A stretch of DNA of 64,000 bases from Cryptomeria japonica (Eukaryota; Streptophyta; Pinopsida; Cupressales; Cupressaceae). The stretch is from NCBI RefSeq assembly GCF_030272615.1, contig NW_026728917.1:1-64000 (forward strand). The letters are read 5' to 3'. Made by a program: the position numbers and the translations under genes. The notes below the pieces were generated by a model. The model was given only the letters and a program-made list of their open reading frames with translations. It did not search any database and was not told where the DNA came from. Numbering within the stretch: position 1 is the first letter of the stretch; every line of letters begins with the position of its first letter. Positions 61,100 to 64,000 of this stretch are shown here, one piece after another.

Positions 61100-61846
61100 A
61101 ATTTCAACCACACCAGCTACTTGAGCGATTCATAAATTATGATTATGTGTGCCTATAGCCACTCCCAACCTCACTTCTTTCCTTGATTTGATCCTACCAA
61201 AACCAACATCCTACTATTTCTCATTCAATTCCACAATGAAATATCAATTGTAAATACTACAATCATTATGTATAAATGATGTCATGTATCCATTTTCTAG
61301 TAAATTGTTTATAAATTGTGTTTTATTTACATACATGAATTTAATGCTCCCTTACCTTCTATAGATCCTTTTGATATTGCAATTGAACTTAACCTAAATG
61401 TTTTATCATATCAATTGAGCACACATTTACATGATTGGTTTTATGTGGTAGTATTTTAAGTCATTTAATTGCATTCATTTTACATCTCTAATCCCTCAAA
61501 CAATATTTCTTATTTAAGAATGTTAAAGGAGGATCAACATAAAAAAATTGGATTTTGTGCACAAAAAACGAAAGATGAAATCATATTTGAGGGTCCTTGC
61601 TTACTATATTTGATCCTTGTATGGTTTTGAGAGGTTGAACTAGAAAAACTTATCTCCTTGTGACATAATGAGAACTCTTCAAAAAAAAAAAAATGGCTAG
61701 TCTGTAGATATTCAAAGTAGTGAAAGCCAAGTTCCACATGGAAACAAGAAACAAAGTAGAACAAGTTACTACATATTGTTAAATATGTATTTATATGATG
61801 AGTTTATGGTCTTAGATCTAAGTTGGAGGTCTACACTTAGTAGGAG

Positions 61847-61849
<3 letters not shown>

Positions 61850-61903
<54 letters not shown>
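61850..61903 (+). repeat. GA dinucleotide microsatellite, copy 3 (54 bp)
   Basis: An uninterrupted (GA)27 run, the same length as in copy 2. That is notable for such a mutable locus. Confidence 0.95.
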
Positions 61904-61906
<3 letters not shown>

Positions 61907-64000
61907 TTTAATTAAAAGGTAGTTTCTTTTATCCTATAAATTTCAATTTAGATTTTGTAGTTTGAAATTTAATTTATTATATAAATAAAATTCAAAATAC
62001 AATTATTAGTATTTTAATTATTATTTGTCTTAGACATTTTTAATTACATGTCTTAGATAGGTTGTTACATGCACGAAACCAGATCAAAGCCTTAGACGAG
62101 ATGCTTAAGTCTTGAAGCCAAACAATATATATAAATAGATGTCGACTCATCCTATTTTTCAACTTCTTTAAGGTGGGTTGAATAGAATGATAAAACTTTC
62201 TAGACCTTTCAACCTTCCTTTTGATGCATTTTTTGATGAGTGGAACTAACATAATAGAACTTTCTAGACTATTCTGACTCTTCCTTCCTACATGGATCAC
62301 ACAACATAATACAACTTATTGTCCTATGAGAATTCATTTTTCTGTGGATCGCCTAGCATGATATAGCTTGCTAGCTCGTAGAATCCATGTTACCTTGTTT
62401 CTCTCTCTCATAGATCACCCAACATAACACAACTTGCTAGTCTATGGCATCCACGTTTTCTCATTTCTTCTCCCCATGAACTCATAGCTTTGCTAGTTGT
62501 TGGATCACAAGTTCATTATTTGATGCATGCTCTTTCTCTTTCTAGGTGACTACTTGTGTTCTTGTAATAACATTCCGAGAATCAAATTAGTGGCTAAGAC
62601 ATTTTTATTTTTATTATTGAGGTCTCTTCAACTGGTTGACTTAGAGATTTTTGTTTTAGTACTAATCCCTTTGTTTTGTGTCTTTTGTCTTTGATTTCCT
62701 TTTTTTGACTTTTTTTATTTTGTCTTGTTTTGTGTTCCCTTGCATGTGTTTGGATGAGTAAAGATCTTAAGATTGGGGGCTTGGTTCCTCAAAATTAGTG
62801 ATGGCTTATCTCTTTGTGATCTTGCTCCTATTTTCTCCTCTCTTTTTTCCTCATCTTTCTACTTTATCGTGAGTATTTGCATAAAATCGTACTCTTGTTA
62901 AAGTGGGGGATAAACATAACATCGTAAATTGTAATCGATATAATTCACACCTCCTTCTTGTGGCCCTACTTTAGTTCATCCAATCCTAGTTCTTCCCTAC
63001 ACCTATTTTGGCTCATTTTACTTGAAATTTTATGTCACCTAATTGCATGACCTAGTGGACCCCATCCTAGAATGTTGCTCTCCAAGATACAACCTTGTTT
63101 TTCCTATTTTGGGAGGAGAAGGGCGCTTGGGGGACCCCTATCTAGACCAGGATGTCTTGGGTGCCATGGTCCCCCTTAAACAAGTCCTAAATTAAATAGG
63201 ACTGGGCACTATGCCTCCTCAATTTATTTTTCTCCACATACCTCAATGTAACCATTGGAGGTAAGCCTTACTGGTAATTTACCAATGAAACTATATATAA
63301 AGGCATCCTATCAATTAAATTTGATTATCATTTTCATACCCCATCATTTGTGCATACACCAATCATTTGTTATCAAGCATTCTTAAGCACTCAAGGTAGG
63401 ATTTCATCCCACCATATTCTTAAAACATCATGGAGAAAATTGTATCATTCCTCATGCAAGCATGTATGTTCTATTAGGTCATGTTCATGTTATGTCAAGT
63501 CATGTTATTGCATTGACATATGTGATCACATTCAAAGAGGATTGCACAATCAACTTCAATAAGTCATTACTGATTTGAGGTATTATGATATAGAATTTAC
63601 TTTAGTATTTCAGTTACAAGTTGAATTTAATTCAAGGCTTTATCTCTTGAACTGGGGTTTAACCTTTAAGGCAAATCCCCATCAACAACCCTATTTCTTT
63701 CTTTTTGTGTGAAGGGAATTATCTCAAGAGTTGTGATTGGGAAATCTGGTACTAGTGTCAATGACAACGATCAGACTCAACTTTTGAAGGTGCAAAAAGT
63801 AGAGGACTAGGGTGATCAAATCCCCTCGATCTCATGAATTTTTGACAACCTTTCAATGATGGATTATGTATGTCATCCTAATTTGGAAAACATCCAGTCT
63901 ATTTGCCCCTGATACTTGGAGGACTAGGGCAATCTGCTCCCTTAGTCTTGACAATTATGCCTAAATATTTCTTTGTAGGTTCTGATCCATTTTCCCACCT

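Larger units (their letters stand above)
58474..64000 (+). repeat. Tandem segmental duplication, copy 3 (partial, runs off the window)
   Basis: The first 5,527 bp of a third copy at a constant offset of 28,909 from copy 2. No difference from copy 2 was found, and the GA microsatellite length is the same. The window ends inside the AT-rich intergenic part, so its ankyrin gene and mobile elements, if present, lie beyond the right edge. Confidence 0.93.
59897..64000. other. AT-rich intergenic DNA of copy 3, to the window end
   Basis: Corresponds to 30988-35091 in copy 2. Apart from the 135-bp tandem pair and the GA microsatellite listed separately, nothing was recognised. Confidence 0.7.

Noticed and set aside
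1-64000. A novel multi-gene system such as a biosynthetic or defence cluster
   Set aside because: Apart from the repeated ankyrin gene, all recognised coding sequence is decayed mobile-element DNA or a broken fragment. There is no set of intact cooperating genes.

Overview
This window is plant nuclear DNA. It is AT-rich, has GT-AG introns in its best gene, an ankyrin/PGG (ACD6-like) immune-type gene, a plant mobile domain pseudogene, and nested LINE, Ty1/Copia and Ty3/Gypsy remains. The dense decayed retroelements and very long intergenic stretches would suit a gymnosperm such as a conifer, but that is a guess. No CRISPR array, prokaryotic operon, rRNA or tRNA was recognised.

The dominant feature is a direct tandem array. 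One unit of about 28.9 kb occurs at 560-29564 (copy 1, 29,005 bp), at 29565-58473 (copy 2, 28,909 bp) and from 58474 past the window end (copy 3, first 5.5 kb). Only 1-559 lies outside it. Copies 2 and 3 look identical wherever both are visible. Copy 1 differs from copy 2 by about 21 substitutions and three indels between 560 and 2190. After that I found only a 6-bp microsatellite difference and one substitution (6373 versus 35282) in about 27 kb. This step in divergence fits unequal crossing-over between two older paralogs of the small gene at the unit's left end. An assembly artefact must also be excluded.

Layout of one unit (copy 1 coordinates): (i) 560-1737, minus strand, a broken Cys/His-rich gene with NF-X1-like repeats; (ii) 1960-2084, a strong hairpin; (iii) 2191-9274, AT-rich DNA with short tandem duplications and a GA microsatellite; (iv) 9275-13725, a minus-strand LINE split by a minus-strand Copia element with a perfect 5-bp target duplication; (v) 13768-14935, degenerate copies of the 5' end of the ankyrin gene; (vi) 15245-17380, a diverged and rearranged duplication; (vii) 17704-20363, the minus-strand three-exon ankyrin/PGG gene, predicted at 659 residues and apparently intact; (viii) 21088-25592, a minus-oriented Gypsy-type LTR with polypurine tract, followed by an antisense plant mobile domain pseudogene; (ix) 26551-29564, a plus-strand Gypsy-type 5' LTR, primer binding site and gag/protease region, cut off at the unit junction.

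The only gene that looks functional is the ankyrin/PGG membrane protein. It is present twice in full here, with a third copy expected beyond the right edge. If the array is real, its main consequence is copy-number gain of that gene, while the other content is decayed mobile-element sequence.
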